This document shows positions 52,630-61,346 of a DNA stretch of 64,000 nt, in pieces. The stretch's first letter is position 1. Each line of letters opens with the position of its first letter. Origin of the DNA: Corynebacterium tuberculostearicum (GTDB taxonomy: Bacteria; Actinomycetota; Actinomycetes; Mycobacteriales; Mycobacteriaceae); NCBI RefSeq assembly GCF_016894265.1, contig NZ_CP069791.1, forward strand, positions 434,001-498,000, written 5' to 3'. The notes below the pieces were generated by a model. That model had not been told where the DNA came from, searched no databases, and was given only the letters and a program-made list of their open reading frames with translations. The position numbers and the translations under genes are program-made.

Positions 52630-53940
52630 ATGACGCTTTATGATGACACCCTCTCCCTCCTCCAAGAGCTTATCCGCAATGCCTGCGTTAATGACCTCAC
52701 CCCAGATTCCGGCCACGAGGTGCGCAATGCGGATAGCCTGGAAAAATTCTTCGCGGGCGAAGACGTACAGATTGAGCGCTTCGAGTCCCACCCGGGCCGC
52801 GTTTCCATCGTGGTAACCGTCCCCGGCGATCCAGAAAAGGAACCGCTCACCCTCATGGGCCACACAGACGTCGTCCCCGTGGATGAGCCCAAGTGGACCA
52901 AGCCGCCTTTCGAGGCCCTCATCGAGGACGGCAAGCTCTACGGCCGCGGTTCCGTAGACATGCTCTTTATTACCGCCACCATGGCCGCCGTCACGCGCGA
53001 GGTCGCCCGCACCGGTAACACGGGCGGCACCCTCGCCTTCGTCGGCATGGCCGATGAAGAGGCCCGCGGCGGCCTTGGCGTGCGCTTTATGTCCGAGAAC
53101 CACCCCGATGCCTTTTCGTGGAAGAACTGCCTGTCTGAGACCGGCGGCAGCCACCTGCCCGGCGCGGTGGGCTTCAACGTGGGAGAAAAGGGCGCTGGCC
53201 AGCGCCGACTGCACGTACATGGCGATGCTGGCCATGGCTCCACGCCTTATGGCAAGGACTTTGCCATCGTGAAGATCGGTGAGGTCGCTCGCCGCATCGC
53301 CACCGCTGAGCCGCCCACGGCCTCCAATGAGATCTGGGAGGGCTTCGTGCGCACCTTCAAGTTTGATCCCCAGACGGAGCAGGAGCTTATCGACGGCACG
53401 GGTGACTACTCCAAGTTCGGCAACCTCGACGCCTACGCCCACGCCTTTAGCCACACCACCATCGCCGAGACCGTCCTGCGCGCGGGCGGCGCCATCAATG
53501 TGCTGCCTTCGCACGCTTACCTGGAAATGGATGTGCGCCCCTTCCCCGGCCAGACCCAGGAGGATCTGGATGACTTCCTGCGCAGCGCCCTCGGGGACAT
53601 GGCCGATGAGGTAGAAATCGAGCACCTCATCACCGAAGATGCCACGCAATCTTCCACCGATACCGAGCTCTGGCGCGCCATTGAGGCCACCTCCAAGGAA
53701 TTCTTCCCCGACAAGGACGTTGTCCCAGTTCACGCCACCGGCGGCTCCGATCTGCGCTTCGCCCGCCGCAAGGGCGGCAATGCCTATGGCTTTGCCATGC
53801 ACGCCGAGGGCCGCGATATGGCTAGTGCCAATTCGCAGCTGCACAGCCACGACGAGCACCTCTACCTAGAGGACCTCGAGCTCACCGTGCGTGCCTACCG
53901 CAGCCTGGTCAATCGCTTCCTAGGCCTGTCACAGGCGTAA
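52630..53940 (+). CDS. M20-family metallopeptidase
   Basis: 436-aa di-zinc peptidase. Motifs: TLMGHTDVVPVDEPKW (first zinc His/Asp), GRGSVDM (bridging Asp), GMADEEARGG (catalytic Glu pair) and HAGHGS-like GDAGHGSTPYGKD in the dimerisation domain. It is of the dipeptidase/deacylase type that processes peptides or N-acyl amino acids. The ATG at 52630 is chosen by family start; upstream sequence belongs to the bioB promoter. Divergent from bioB. Confidence 0.9.
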   Translation: MTLYDDTLSLLQELIRNACVNDLTPDSGHEVRNADSLEKFFAGEDVQIERFESHPGRVSIVVTVPGDPEKEPLTLMGHTDVVPVDEPKWTKPPFEALIEDGKLYGRGSVDMLFITATMAAVTREVARTGNTGGTLAFVGMADEEARGGLGVRFMSENHPDAFSWKNCLSETGGSHLPGAVGFNVGEKGAGQRRLHVHGDAGHGSTPYGKDFAIVKIGEVARRIATAEPPTASNEIWEGFVRTFKFDPQTEQELIDGTGDYSKFGNLDAYAHAFSHTTIAETVLRAGGAINVLPSHAYLEMDVRPFPGQTQEDLDDFLRSALGDMADEVEIEHLITEDATQSSTDTELWRAIEATSKEFFPDKDVVPVHATGGSDLRFARRKGGNAYGFAMHAEGRDMASANSQLHSHDEHLYLEDLELTVRAYRSLVNRFLGLSQA

Positions 53941-53953
53941 CAAATGTGGCAAG

Positions 53954-54529
53954 ATGTCTGGCATGAGCTTTGCACGTAAGTCCGCGCTGCTATCTGCAGC
54001 TACCGCCCTGACCGTAACCCTTGCCGCCCCTGCCGCTGCCCATGCCGACGCCGTTGATAATCTCCTCGACAAGATGCCTGCCGGCCAGATTTCCTGCTCC
54101 CAGGCACAGCAATACTGGACCAACTCCGCTGACTACAACCAGAAGAAGTCCCAGGCCCTCGCCGTTGCCACCGTGCACCCACGCGGCAACGAAGTCCGCG
54201 GCGCCATCGGCCGCATGGATGAGGCCATTGCCCGCTGCGGCCTAAACGGCACCACCGGTCAGGGCAAGCCGGTCAACACCGGCGGCCAGCGCGGCAATGC
54301 TCCTGCGCCAAAGCCGGCACCGGCACCGGCCCCTGCCCCAGCGCCAGCCAAGAACGCCAAGGTCATCGAGCTGGGCACCATCCCTGGCCAGCCGACTGTC
54401 GACGTCCCCTTCCTGGGCCAGACCTTCCGCATCCCGGACGCGGCCAAGATTGCCCAGAACGCCGTATCCCAGTTCCAGCTGCCACAGATCCCGCAGATCC
54501 AGCAGCTGCAGCAGCTGTCTTCCTTCTAA
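53954..54529 (+). CDS. secreted alanine/proline-rich protein, unknown
   Basis: 191-aa exported protein (start 53954 or 53963). Signal peptide ending AAHADA; a helical N-terminal domain with two cysteines (QISCSQ and IARCGL), a PAPA repeat linker at about 115-132, then a C-terminal segment rich in Gln/Leu/Pro ending QQLQQLSSF. Corynebacterial proteins of this composition are known only as secreted hypotheticals. Follows the peptidase gene by 13 bases and may be cotranscribed. Confidence 0.75.
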   Translation: MSGMSFARKSALLSAATALTVTLAAPAAAHADAVDNLLDKMPAGQISCSQAQQYWTNSADYNQKKSQALAVATVHPRGNEVRGAIGRMDEAIARCGLNGTTGQGKPVNTGGQRGNAPAPKPAPAPAPAPAPAKNAKVIELGTIPGQPTVDVPFLGQTFRIPDAAKIAQNAVSQFQLPQIPQIQQLQQLSSF

Positions 54530-54551
54530 GACACTGACTTGGCCGGACCGC

Positions 54552-54857
54552 TTAGCGGTCTAGCTGAAAATAGATCCCGGCATGCGCACTGCAGCCGGGA
54601 TTAAATTTATGCCCGCAGTAGGGACAGGCAGGCGCGGCGGAATAGGCGTGATAGTTCATTTCGGTGCGGCAAGCGCCGCAGAGGACCGAGGGGGCGTCGA
54701 CAAGCATGGGCCCAAACTCATGCTCAGTGAGCTCGGCATGGCACAGCGCGCAGGCAAAATACTTCCCGCAGGTGGCGCACTTATTGGCCACCACGTCCAG
54801 CGGGGAATGCCAATGCTTGCACCGGCCCTCCGCATCAATCGCGCCGTGAATCTTCAT
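54552..54857 (-). CDS. CHY-type zinc-finger protein
   Basis: 101-aa protein with eight or more Cys/His zinc ligands: CKHWHSPLD, KCATCGKYFACALCH, VLCGACRTEM and CPYCGHKFNPGCSAH, typical of CHY zinc fingers. Small bacterial members are uncharacterised. The start (54857) lies 23 bases inside the end of the upstream gene, so the two are coupled. A small hairpin (GACCGC-TTA-GCGGTC) sits at 54546-54560 at its end. Confidence 0.85.
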   Translation of the reverse strand: MKIHGAIDAEGRCKHWHSPLDVVANKCATCGKYFACALCHAELTEHEFGPMLVDAPSVLCGACRTEMNYHAYSAAPACPYCGHKFNPGCSAHAGIYFQLDR

Positions 54858-55674
54858 GGCCGTCAGCATACGCGCCATTCTGCTGCCACTGGTGCTTCTT
54901 TTCTTCAGACTTTTTGGCATTGCGCACTGCCTGAATGCCCACCACAATGGCAATGATGATCGGCACCCACACCTTGCTGTAATCCATGAGGAATACGAGC
55001 CAGTCGGGCAGATCGATGTCGATGTTGAAGTCGAGATTCGGCACCGGCAGCTCTATCTGCGGAAACTCCGGCACCGGGAGCGCGATATCCGGCAGGTTAA
55101 TCTCCGGCAGCTCCCAATCCGGCAGCAATCGGGACAAAATGCGGCTGATGATCGGGCCTAGCACGATCACGCCAATGGCCCAGCCGGACTTTCCCAAGCC
55201 ACCCAAAAGCGGATACAGCACCCGTTTAAAGGAGCTTTCCTCCATGGCGTGGCGGCGCTTTTCCCCCACGGAGCCGGCCGGGGGATCGAGGGCGACTGCC
55301 TCCTCCCCATTGCGGTAGTAGACGTCGAGGAGCTCGCCAAAGGGGGAGGCTTGGATATCTAGGTAAGGCTTGGTTCGCGGGGCGGAGTTCTCGAGCAGGG
55401 TGAGGTCTTTTTCGATCTTCTTCTTAAGTGAATAGCGGCCCGCACGCGGCCGATCGTGGCGGCTGCGTACCTGACCGTTCACCACAATCTGCAAGCGTGG
55501 GCTCGGGTTCTTCCGCCAGAGCCGGAGGCGTTCCGGCAGGGTGGCATCGCCTGGAACCGGGGTGAAGTCCTTCGCTTTCTTAGGCCACTGGCCCATCTCC
55601 GCGAACTCGGCATCATACCCGCGCTGCACCTCGATGGTGCCCACTTCGGGGTGCTCTAGGCGCCACGTTTCCAT
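54835..55674 (-). CDS. membrane protein with repeated ELP-type linker, unknown
   Basis: 279-aa protein. The N-terminal 150 residues are soluble, basic and contain short WRLEHPEVGTIEV and LQIVVNGQVRSRHDRPRAG segments. A hydrophobic helix follows, then a linker of repeating L-P-[ED/V]-x motifs (PEINLPDIALPVPEF), another helix and a basic tail. I do not recognise it. It is coupled to the 121-aa membrane protein (55674 shared base) and the CHY gene. Confidence 0.75.
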   Translation of the reverse strand: METWRLEHPEVGTIEVQRGYDAEFAEMGQWPKKAKDFTPVPGDATLPERLRLWRKNPSPRLQIVVNGQVRSRHDRPRAGRYSLKKKIEKDLTLLENSAPRTKPYLDIQASPFGELLDVYYRNGEEAVALDPPAGSVGEKRRHAMEESSFKRVLYPLLGGLGKSGWAIGVIVLGPIISRILSRLLPDWELPEINLPDIALPVPEFPQIELPVPNLDFNIDIDLPDWLVFLMDYSKVWVPIIIAIVVGIQAVRNAKKSEEKKHQWQQNGAYADGHEDSRRD

Positions 55675-56039
55675 TAACTCTTCCCTGCCTTAGAGCCCAC
55701 CACGGCGCCCAGCCTGCTCGCGGCCCATGCCAGGAAAACAAATACCGGGAGGTATATCCAGGTGCCTTCGTTGAAGTACAGGGACATGGCGGCAAAATAG
55801 GCCAACCCTGCCACGCTAAAGATGGTCCAGGAGGCGCGGAAGGTGGCGCCGTCGGCAAGAGCAATGACCACCGTCAGCACGGCCATGAGGATGAGCAGAA
55901 CTACGCCGGAGACTAGGTGATAGACCGCGGGCGGAAGGCCAACAAAGACCGCGGCCATGGCGACGGGTGCCCACCACTGCCACCACACGCGGGTGGGCTC
56001 GTCCTTTGCTTCTGCTTCTTCCGCTAGCTCCTCAAACAC
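55674..56039 (-). CDS. small membrane protein, unknown
   Basis: 121-aa protein with four predicted helices after a charged N-terminus (MFEELAEEAEAKDEPTRVWW). Its stop shares a base with the next start (TAATG type). First gene of a three-gene operon with the ELP-linker protein and the CHY finger. Function unknown. Confidence 0.75.
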   Translation of the reverse strand: MFEELAEEAEAKDEPTRVWWQWWAPVAMAAVFVGLPPAVYHLVSGVVLLILMAVLTVVIALADGATFRASWTIFSVAGLAYFAAMSLYFNEGTWIYLPVFVFLAWAASRLGAVVGSKAGKS

Positions 56040-56157
56040 GCACCCAACCTATCACAGGGCTTGGCAGAACTTATGGGGGAGAAATCCTCCCTATGTCCGG
56101 CTTAATCCTCCCCGCGGAGGATACCGCGCTGAGCAGGGCATACCTAGCGTTGAGTGT

Positions 56158-56592
56158 ATGAAAAGCACACCACTCATCCTCGCGGCGGGCGTGATATTTG
56201 GTGCCATCTACGGCACCAATGCGCTCCTGCCAGACATGTATGACAACCCCACCTCTGAGGTGCAGGCCGGCTCGGCTCGCATCCCCGGTTTGTCCTGCCT
56301 CGAAGAAGATGGCTCCACCACTGGCAATCCGCGCTGGGACTGTGATGGCACCCAAATCCGCGCCAAGGAAGCCGGCGTCCAGGACAAAGACCAAGCAACC
56401 CGCCGGTACCTGCGGGCAATGGGCGAGGGCACGGCCATGCCGGGAGGAGACATCGTGCGCGACGGCGATAAGCGCACGCTTGTCGATGGCGACCTAGTAG
56501 CCATCAGCGTCGAGGGCGATGGCCCCACCACGTTCGTTTCCCTGCGCGGACCGCGCGCTGAAGAACTCGCCCAGGAGGTAGAAAAGGCATGA
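56158..56592 (+). CDS. small membrane-anchored protein with Cys pair, partner of PrsW (copy 2)
   Basis: 144-aa protein with an N-terminal hydrophobic segment (residues 5-23) and an external domain. Cys47 and Cys62 (C-x14-C ending W-x-C) and the helix RRYLRA at 82-87 match the copy at 1734 (Cys64/Cys78, RRMVRA) in order and spacing. Its end overlaps the following prsW start (ATGA). TAGCGT at 56145-56150 lies exactly 7 bases before the ATG, the same layout as copy 1. Role unknown. Confidence 0.8.
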   Translation: MKSTPLILAAGVIFGAIYGTNALLPDMYDNPTSEVQAGSARIPGLSCLEEDGSTTGNPRWDCDGTQIRAKEAGVQDKDQATRRYLRAMGEGTAMPGGDIVRDGDKRTLVDGDLVAISVEGDGPTTFVSLRGPRAEELAQEVEKA

Positions 56593-57389
56593 AGAATCTG
56601 TACTGGCTATTTATCGCTTTTGGCCTGGTAGTCTCCGGCTTCTTTTTGCCTGGTCGTCGGTTTACCGAGGTTGGCCTCCTCGGCGCGCTCATCTGCGCGG
56701 GCCTGACGCTCGGGCTGGGATTCTTGTGGTTTAGGCCGCGACCGATGTGGCACGGCATCCTCTGGGGCGCGCTCGCCCAGCCGGTGGTGGTAAGCCTCAA
56801 CGATCAAATGGTGGGGATTTCAGACAAGCTGGGGCTTGCCTACTTGGACGCGGCCTTTTACTCGCCGCTTCCGGAGGAAACCATCAAGCTCCTCGGCGTC
56901 GTCATTATTATTGCGGCCTTTGGAAACGTGCGACATCCCTACCAGGCCGCCGCGATCGGCATGGCGGTAGGCCTAGGCTTCGATGCCATGGAAAACGTGC
57001 CGTTCATCCTGAACGCGGCCATCGATGACCTGGACGGCGATCTCTGGGGCGTGCTCATTACTGGTACCGGGCGAATCTTCACTGGCGCCTTTGGCCATGC
57101 GCTGTATACGGGGGTTGCGGCGTGGGGCGTCGGCAAGCTCTATGTGGGCGCGCGCCACGGCTACTGGCAGGTGGCCGGATTCTGGCTGGCCGCTATCGCC
57201 CTGCATACCTTGTTCAATGGCGCGACCATGATTGTGGGTGAATGGCCGGCGACCTTCCTCGTTATCGTCCTCATCACGTGGGCGCTTATTATCTGGGGTC
57301 TGCGATTCATACGCAAGCAGGACAAGAAATACGCGGCACAAAGCAGCGAAAATTCCCTCCCCACTAAAGATCCGGAATATAGCTCCTGA
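56589..57389 (+). CDS. PrsW-family intramembrane metalloprotease (copy 2)
   Basis: 266-aa polytopic protein with PEETIK at residues 95-100, GFDAMEN at about 130-136, GRIFTGAFGHAL and ALHTLFNGATM, the family's catalytic and metal-binding segments. Overlaps the upstream anchored-protein gene by 4 bases. It shares the signatures but differs broadly from copy 1 at 2316, so the two modules are old paralogues rather than recent copies. Confidence 0.88.
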   Translation: MKNLYWLFIAFGLVVSGFFLPGRRFTEVGLLGALICAGLTLGLGFLWFRPRPMWHGILWGALAQPVVVSLNDQMVGISDKLGLAYLDAAFYSPLPEETIKLLGVVIIIAAFGNVRHPYQAAAIGMAVGLGFDAMENVPFILNAAIDDLDGDLWGVLITGTGRIFTGAFGHALYTGVAAWGVGKLYVGARHGYWQVAGFWLAAIALHTLFNGATMIVGEWPATFLVIVLITWALIIWGLRFIRKQDKKYAAQSSENSLPTKDPEYSS

Positions 57390-57437
57390 GCTGGTTCAAT
57401 GTGGAGAAAAAGGCTCGTGTCCGAGGGGTGTTATAAG

Positions 57438-57479
57438 GTGTGAATCGTACACCAGTTCACACGATAATTTAGGTACTAT
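57438..57479 (+). promoter_or_regulatory. leaderless promoter with operator-like dyad before the HNH gene
   Basis: GTGTGAA (57438-57444) and its complement TTCACAC (57456-57462) flank an 11-base spacer; TACTAT at 57474-57479 is the likely -10, 5 bases before the ATG at 57485. Confidence 0.45.
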
Positions 57480-57484
57480 GCGCC

Positions 57485-58681
57485 ATGGAAGAACCCTACT
57501 TTTCCACGACCAACACCACCGACCCCACCACACGCTTAGCCTTTGAGATGCGAAAGGCGGAGTACGAGTTCTGGGTGAGCCAAGTCCCGGATCTCGATTC
57601 TGATTTCGAATTAGTTACCCAATCCCTCTACCGCACTACCGGCGTTAACGAAGGCCGGATCGGCCATATCCTCATGGCGCTGCACCGCTTGGAGGAGCTG
57701 CCTGAGCTGCAGGCCTTACAGCACCGCCTCTATCATTTAGACCTCGACCGGATTATTGCCATCAATAAGTCCCTCAACCGCTTGGGTAACCCCACACCGG
57801 AGGTAGTGGCGCGCATCGATGAGCAGCTCACCGACTACCTCACCCCTACCCGGCCGAACCAGACCATGCGTACGCAGGCACAGATCAAGCGCAAGCTCAA
57901 CGAGCTCATCAACCTCGCCGATGACACACTAGCCGTCACCCAGGGCCCTACACAGCCGCGCTACACCATGGAAAATTGGGGCGATAACACCTCGGCGGTG
58001 ACTTTGAGTGCGGACCCGGCGGTTATCGCGAGCGTCGATAAGTGCGTCCGGCAGACCGCGCTGGAGCTAGATTGCTCGCTTGCCGACGCCGCCGTTGCAC
58101 TCCTCACCGGCCGCACCCAAGCCCCCGAGATCATTCTCAACGCCTACAAGGCCACCGACGTGCCCAATTCCCCGGCATTTATTGAGTCCGTGGGCTGGCT
58201 CGACCCGGCGCGCTCCAATGCGCTGCCCTACACTAAAATCCGGGAGATGGACCCTAACCACGAGGTCAAGGGCTATGTCACTCCCGCGGCCATGGCCGCG
58301 TACCTGGAAGGATTTGACGGTACCTGCCGCTACCCCGGCTGCAACCGCCCGGCCACGGCCTGCCAGAAAGATCACCGCATCAACCACGCGGATGGCGGGC
58401 CGACCACCCCGGCAAACCTTGCCTGCCTGTGCCAGCACCACCACAATGTGAAGACCGATGGCCGGGCCTTTTATATCATGGACCCGCATACGCGCGACAT
58501 CATCTGGCTATTTGAAGATGGCACCTGGACCACCACCGAACCCTCCGGTCCACTGGCGCACAAGAACAAAAACTGGGTGCAGACCTTCGCCCAAACCATG
58601 ACCGCCCACCGCGCTCGCGCCTACGAGGAAGCGCAAGCACTCATGCGCCAGCAGAAAACCACCCCTAGGGAGGAGGAATAA
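57485..58681 (+). CDS. HNH endonuclease-domain protein (DUF222/13E12-like)
   Basis: 398-aa protein. The N-terminal 250 residues are helical, as in the 13E12/DUF222 repeat proteins of actinobacteria. The C-terminal HNH domain carries zinc and catalytic residues: CRYPGCNRPA, KDHRINHADGG, LCQHHHNVKTDG. Such genes occur in several diverged chromosomal copies in corynebacteria; function unproven. Leaderless start, strong AGGAGG absent. Confidence 0.88.
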   Translation: MEEPYFSTTNTTDPTTRLAFEMRKAEYEFWVSQVPDLDSDFELVTQSLYRTTGVNEGRIGHILMALHRLEELPELQALQHRLYHLDLDRIIAINKSLNRLGNPTPEVVARIDEQLTDYLTPTRPNQTMRTQAQIKRKLNELINLADDTLAVTQGPTQPRYTMENWGDNTSAVTLSADPAVIASVDKCVRQTALELDCSLADAAVALLTGRTQAPEIILNAYKATDVPNSPAFIESVGWLDPARSNALPYTKIREMDPNHEVKGYVTPAAMAAYLEGFDGTCRYPGCNRPATACQKDHRINHADGGPTTPANLACLCQHHHNVKTDGRAFYIMDPHTRDIIWLFEDGTWTTTEPSGPLAHKNKNWVQTFAQTMTAHRARAYEEAQALMRQQKTTPREEE

Positions 58682-58709
58682 AACCACCAGCTTCCCTACA
58701 GTGGCTGGC

Positions 58710-59288
58710 ATGACGCAAAATTTATTCACACTTGACGAGCTCGTAATTTCTCAGACCAAGTCCTTCCTCAACGATCAGTTCATGATCACCGATCTAGACG
58801 GCACTCCTGTGGGCACTATCCTGCAATCCACCAGTCTCAAAGACATGGTGTTTAAATCCTCTCGAAGCTTGGAGGTCGCACTCACGGATGCTGAAGGCAA
58901 CCCGCTACAGACGGTCATGACGATTTCGGATCCGCCGAATTTTCTGCGGGATACCTATGAGGTGCACTTGCCGGGAATCGAAAAGCCCATGGCCGTTATC
59001 ACCAAGCGTTTCTCCATGCTCAAGACAAAGTTGGACTTGACCATGGAGGGCTTTGCCGACGTCGAAATTCACGGCGACTTCTGGGATTGGAACCTTTCCA
59101 TCACTTCAGAAGATCGCCTGCTTGCTGACGTCTCTAACGAATGGACTGGCATGGGTAATTTCTTCATGGGCAAAAACACGTACCGCCTGCGCATCACGCC
59201 GGGCCTCAATGAGCAACATCACGCCGCCATCATCGGCGCCGTGATGAGCATGGATATGCTGCGCACCAAGCAAAAGAATAGCGACTAG
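58710..59288 (+). CDS. LURP-one-related/scramblase-like protein
   Basis: 192-aa protein with the tubby-like beta-barrel pattern of LURP-one-related proteins: FMITDLDGTPVG, FKSSRSLEVALTDAEGN, MAVITKRFSMLKTKL, and a late hydrophobic helix HHAAIIGAVMSMDML. Family role in bacteria is unknown. ATG 58710 is preferred because TACAGT at 58697-58702 lies 7 bases before it. Ends at the hairpin 59303-59333. Confidence 0.8.
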   Translation: MTQNLFTLDELVISQTKSFLNDQFMITDLDGTPVGTILQSTSLKDMVFKSSRSLEVALTDAEGNPLQTVMTISDPPNFLRDTYEVHLPGIEKPMAVITKRFSMLKTKLDLTMEGFADVEIHGDFWDWNLSITSEDRLLADVSNEWTGMGNFFMGKNTYRLRITPGLNEQHHAAIIGAVMSMDMLRTKQKNSD

Positions 59289-59302
59289 GACACACAAAAA
59301 GA

Positions 59303-59333
59303 ACCGGAGTGGAAAAGTATTTCCATCTCCGGT
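59303..59333 (+). terminator. intrinsic terminator
   Basis: Stem ACCGGAG-TGGAAA with TTTCCA-T-CTCCGGT (59303-59315 and 59320-59333, one bulged base), 12 bases after the LURP-one-like stop. Confidence 0.6.
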
Positions 59334-59956
59334 CTTGGTGGTGTGATGTTCACGATGGCAGCTCAGCATGGCTTTTCAAAAAGTGTCTCCCGAGCTGCGG
59401 ATATGGAATCTCCCGAGTATTAATTCCGCTACTAAGGCGCTTCAATCGGCCGCAAATTAGGCCACAGAATCACCGCTAAACCGTTTCCTTCCCTTATCTA
59501 GCACATACTGTGGACATGAAAAACTCGCCAGCAGGACCAGACGAGCATTAGAACATTTGTTTTATAAAATCTCCCAGAGGTTTATCGGTCGACATTCCGC
59601 AACTGGATTGACAGTCTTATTCTTCCGGCTCCTCGGAACGCCAAGGTGCGGTTTCAGAACTGTAAGTTGTAAGCACCATGTCACACCACAGACGAGCAGC
59701 ATTCACTGCAAGCTCTGCATGCCGCTGCTCTAGCCCCGACCGTAAACTCTTCCATTTCCTTTCCACTCTCAATTCAGTCTCTTAAAAAATACCGAAATAG
59801 ACGAAACGCAACGCAGGACGCCTCATCTTGCGCTTCCTCTGAGTCTGTTGCGGCGGCAAGTGAACTACAAATTAGTAATGGAACGATTGTCCCAATAGTT
59901 AGCTTGCAAGATTCTGACAATTCAGCTCCATCCAATTCGGTAAAATTGACCATGCC
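59334..59956. other. intergenic region, nothing recognised
   Basis: About 620 bases of lower GC than the neighbourhood. No ORF with ribosome-binding site or family resemblance; no repeat seen. Confidence 0.4.
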
Positions 59957-60574
59957 ATGACAAGTCGCTGGAATCACAACACGGCCTACCATTCTGAACT
60001 GCTCGCCGCTGCCCCGGGGCCGGATTCGAAAGTCCTTGACGTTGGTTCGGGAGACGGACTGCTAGTCAGCAAATTCGCGGAGGTAGTCCATGACGTAAGA
60101 GGCATAGACTCAGACCCCCATGCAGTCAAACAGGCTAGGGCCCTTCTGGCCACCGTCCCAAACGCAACTGTAATTCTCGGCGATGTTTTCGACGCCCCAG
60201 AACTACTAGGACAGCAGTTCGATCTCATCACGGCAGTGGCAACACTCCACCACCTCCCACTCGAACCGGCACTCAAACGGCTCGCAGAACTCCTATCACC
60301 CGGAGGAGAACTATTCGTGATAGGGATTGCCTCCAACAAAACTGCGGCCGACTGGTTCATCTCCGGAGCACTCGTCATCCCAGTACGTTTGATGAGTAAA
60401 GCCCATCGTGAGGAATATTATCCCGGTATGAAGACTTCAAAACCACAAAAGTCGCTGAAAGAAATTTGCGACATAGCCAAAATTGTTCTCCCCGGATGCC
60501 GCATTCAACGACGTTTTTACTACCGATACACACTCAGGTGGACTAAACCATCCGGCGGATTTACTAACTCCTAA
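59957..60574 (+). CDS. class I SAM-dependent methyltransferase
   Basis: 205-aa methyltransferase with motif I VLDVGSGDGLL near residue 26, GIDSDPHAV, LGDVFDAP and AVATLHHLPL, the usual SAM-binding order. Of the UbiE/COQ5-like general type; substrate unknown. The GC content is lower than neighbouring core genes, and it stands alone between gene-poor stretches, so transfer is possible. Confidence 0.85.
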   Translation: MTSRWNHNTAYHSELLAAAPGPDSKVLDVGSGDGLLVSKFAEVVHDVRGIDSDPHAVKQARALLATVPNATVILGDVFDAPELLGQQFDLITAVATLHHLPLEPALKRLAELLSPGGELFVIGIASNKTAADWFISGALVIPVRLMSKAHREEYYPGMKTSKPQKSLKEICDIAKIVLPGCRIQRRFYYRYTLRWTKPSGGFTNS

Positions 60575-60913
60575 TCCAGCAACCCAACCACCTGGCACCG
60601 ACACATTCGACAAGTCAGTAGCCCCTCGGTCAGGCCGGTAACCTTCCACCCCTGCACGAAACGGGGCGAGTGAAAAGCATTTTTGGAACCTCATCGACTT
60701 TGCTCTCCAAGAGAGCCCAGCACCTCTACTCACACCCCAAAACCGGAAAACCAAAACAGCAGATTGGAGACTCTTTCAAGCTTTCTGCTTTAAGAACGAG
60801 CCAAAAGGAAAGATCGACTTACAGAACCGACTTTCCCCTCTCTGTTAGGAAAATTCATAGCGATCAATAAGCGTTGATTTGACCTTTCCTAGGCATTAAA
60901 TGGTTGTCATTGT
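60575..60913. other. intergenic region, nothing recognised
   Basis: AT-rich 340 bases. No supported gene; frames present are short and lack start signals. Confidence 0.4.
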
Positions 60914-60939
60914 GTAAAGTATATTTACGTCACCGACGT
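60914..60939. promoter_or_regulatory. two adjoining dyads upstream of the membrane-peptide/HTH pair
   Basis: GTAAA-GTATA-TTTAC (60914-60928) and ACGTC-ACC-GACGT (60927-60939) are both inverted repeats and overlap by two bases. They lie 22 bases before the GTG at 60962 and are likely binding sites, possibly for the HTH protein encoded downstream. Confidence 0.5.
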
Positions 60940-60961
60940 TAAAGACATCCGAGGAGGAAAT

Positions 60962-61150
60962 GTGACTAAGCAACGCACCCTGGTAGCAACCGTAAACGTC
61001 TTAATCATGATGGCCCTAGTGACTCTTTACTCTCAGGGTTGGGGCAATATCTATGTATACGCTGGCCTGGCAATGCTAGCGGTGGTTTTTGGCGGTGTTG
61101 CAGTGGCTCAGGCCGTTGATGTCAGTGACAAAGATGCAAACGCCCGATAG
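60962..61150 (+). CDS. small two-helix membrane protein
   Basis: 62-aa protein starting at GTG with a strong GAGGAGG five bases upstream. Two hydrophobic helices (about 8-24 and 30-52) and a short charged tail. Its end overlaps the start of the HTH gene. HTH-plus-small-membrane-protein pairs recur in bacteria, where the membrane protein is often the partner or target of the repressor; the role here is inference. Confidence 0.65.
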   Translation: MTKQRTLVATVNVLIMMALVTLYSQGWGNIYVYAGLAMLAVVFGGVAVAQAVDVSDKDANAR

Positions 61151-61346
61151 AACAAACAACATGCTAAGAACCACGCGAATTCGGAAAGGGCTAACCCAAT
61201 CGAAACTTGCGGAATCCGCAGGAGTATCACGCCAAACAATCTATGCCGCTGAGCAGGGAGCCGATCTGCGCCTTTCGGTAGCAAAAAGGGTGGCAAATGT
61301 TCTTCAATCAACAGTGGACGAGCTTTTTAGCCACAGCCCGCGGTAA
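61134..61346 (+). CDS. small XRE-family HTH regulator
   Basis: 70-aa protein (or 61 from the ATG at 61161) consisting almost only of a Cro/CI helix-turn-helix: RIRKGLTQSKLAESAGVSRQTIYAAEQG, then LSVAKRVANVLQSTVDELF. This is the compact YgzD-like type. Overlaps the membrane-peptide gene by 17 bases, so coupled. Confidence 0.85.
   Translation: MQTPDRTNNMLRTTRIRKGLTQSKLAESAGVSRQTIYAAEQGADLRLSVAKRVANVLQSTVDELFSHSPR

Noticed and set aside
53063..53243. Minus-strand frames within the M20 peptidase gene
   Set aside because: Shadows of a well-supported gene with intact zinc motifs.
59774..59992. 72-codon minus-strand frame
   Set aside because: No ribosome-binding site, overlaps the methyltransferase start, no recognisable family.
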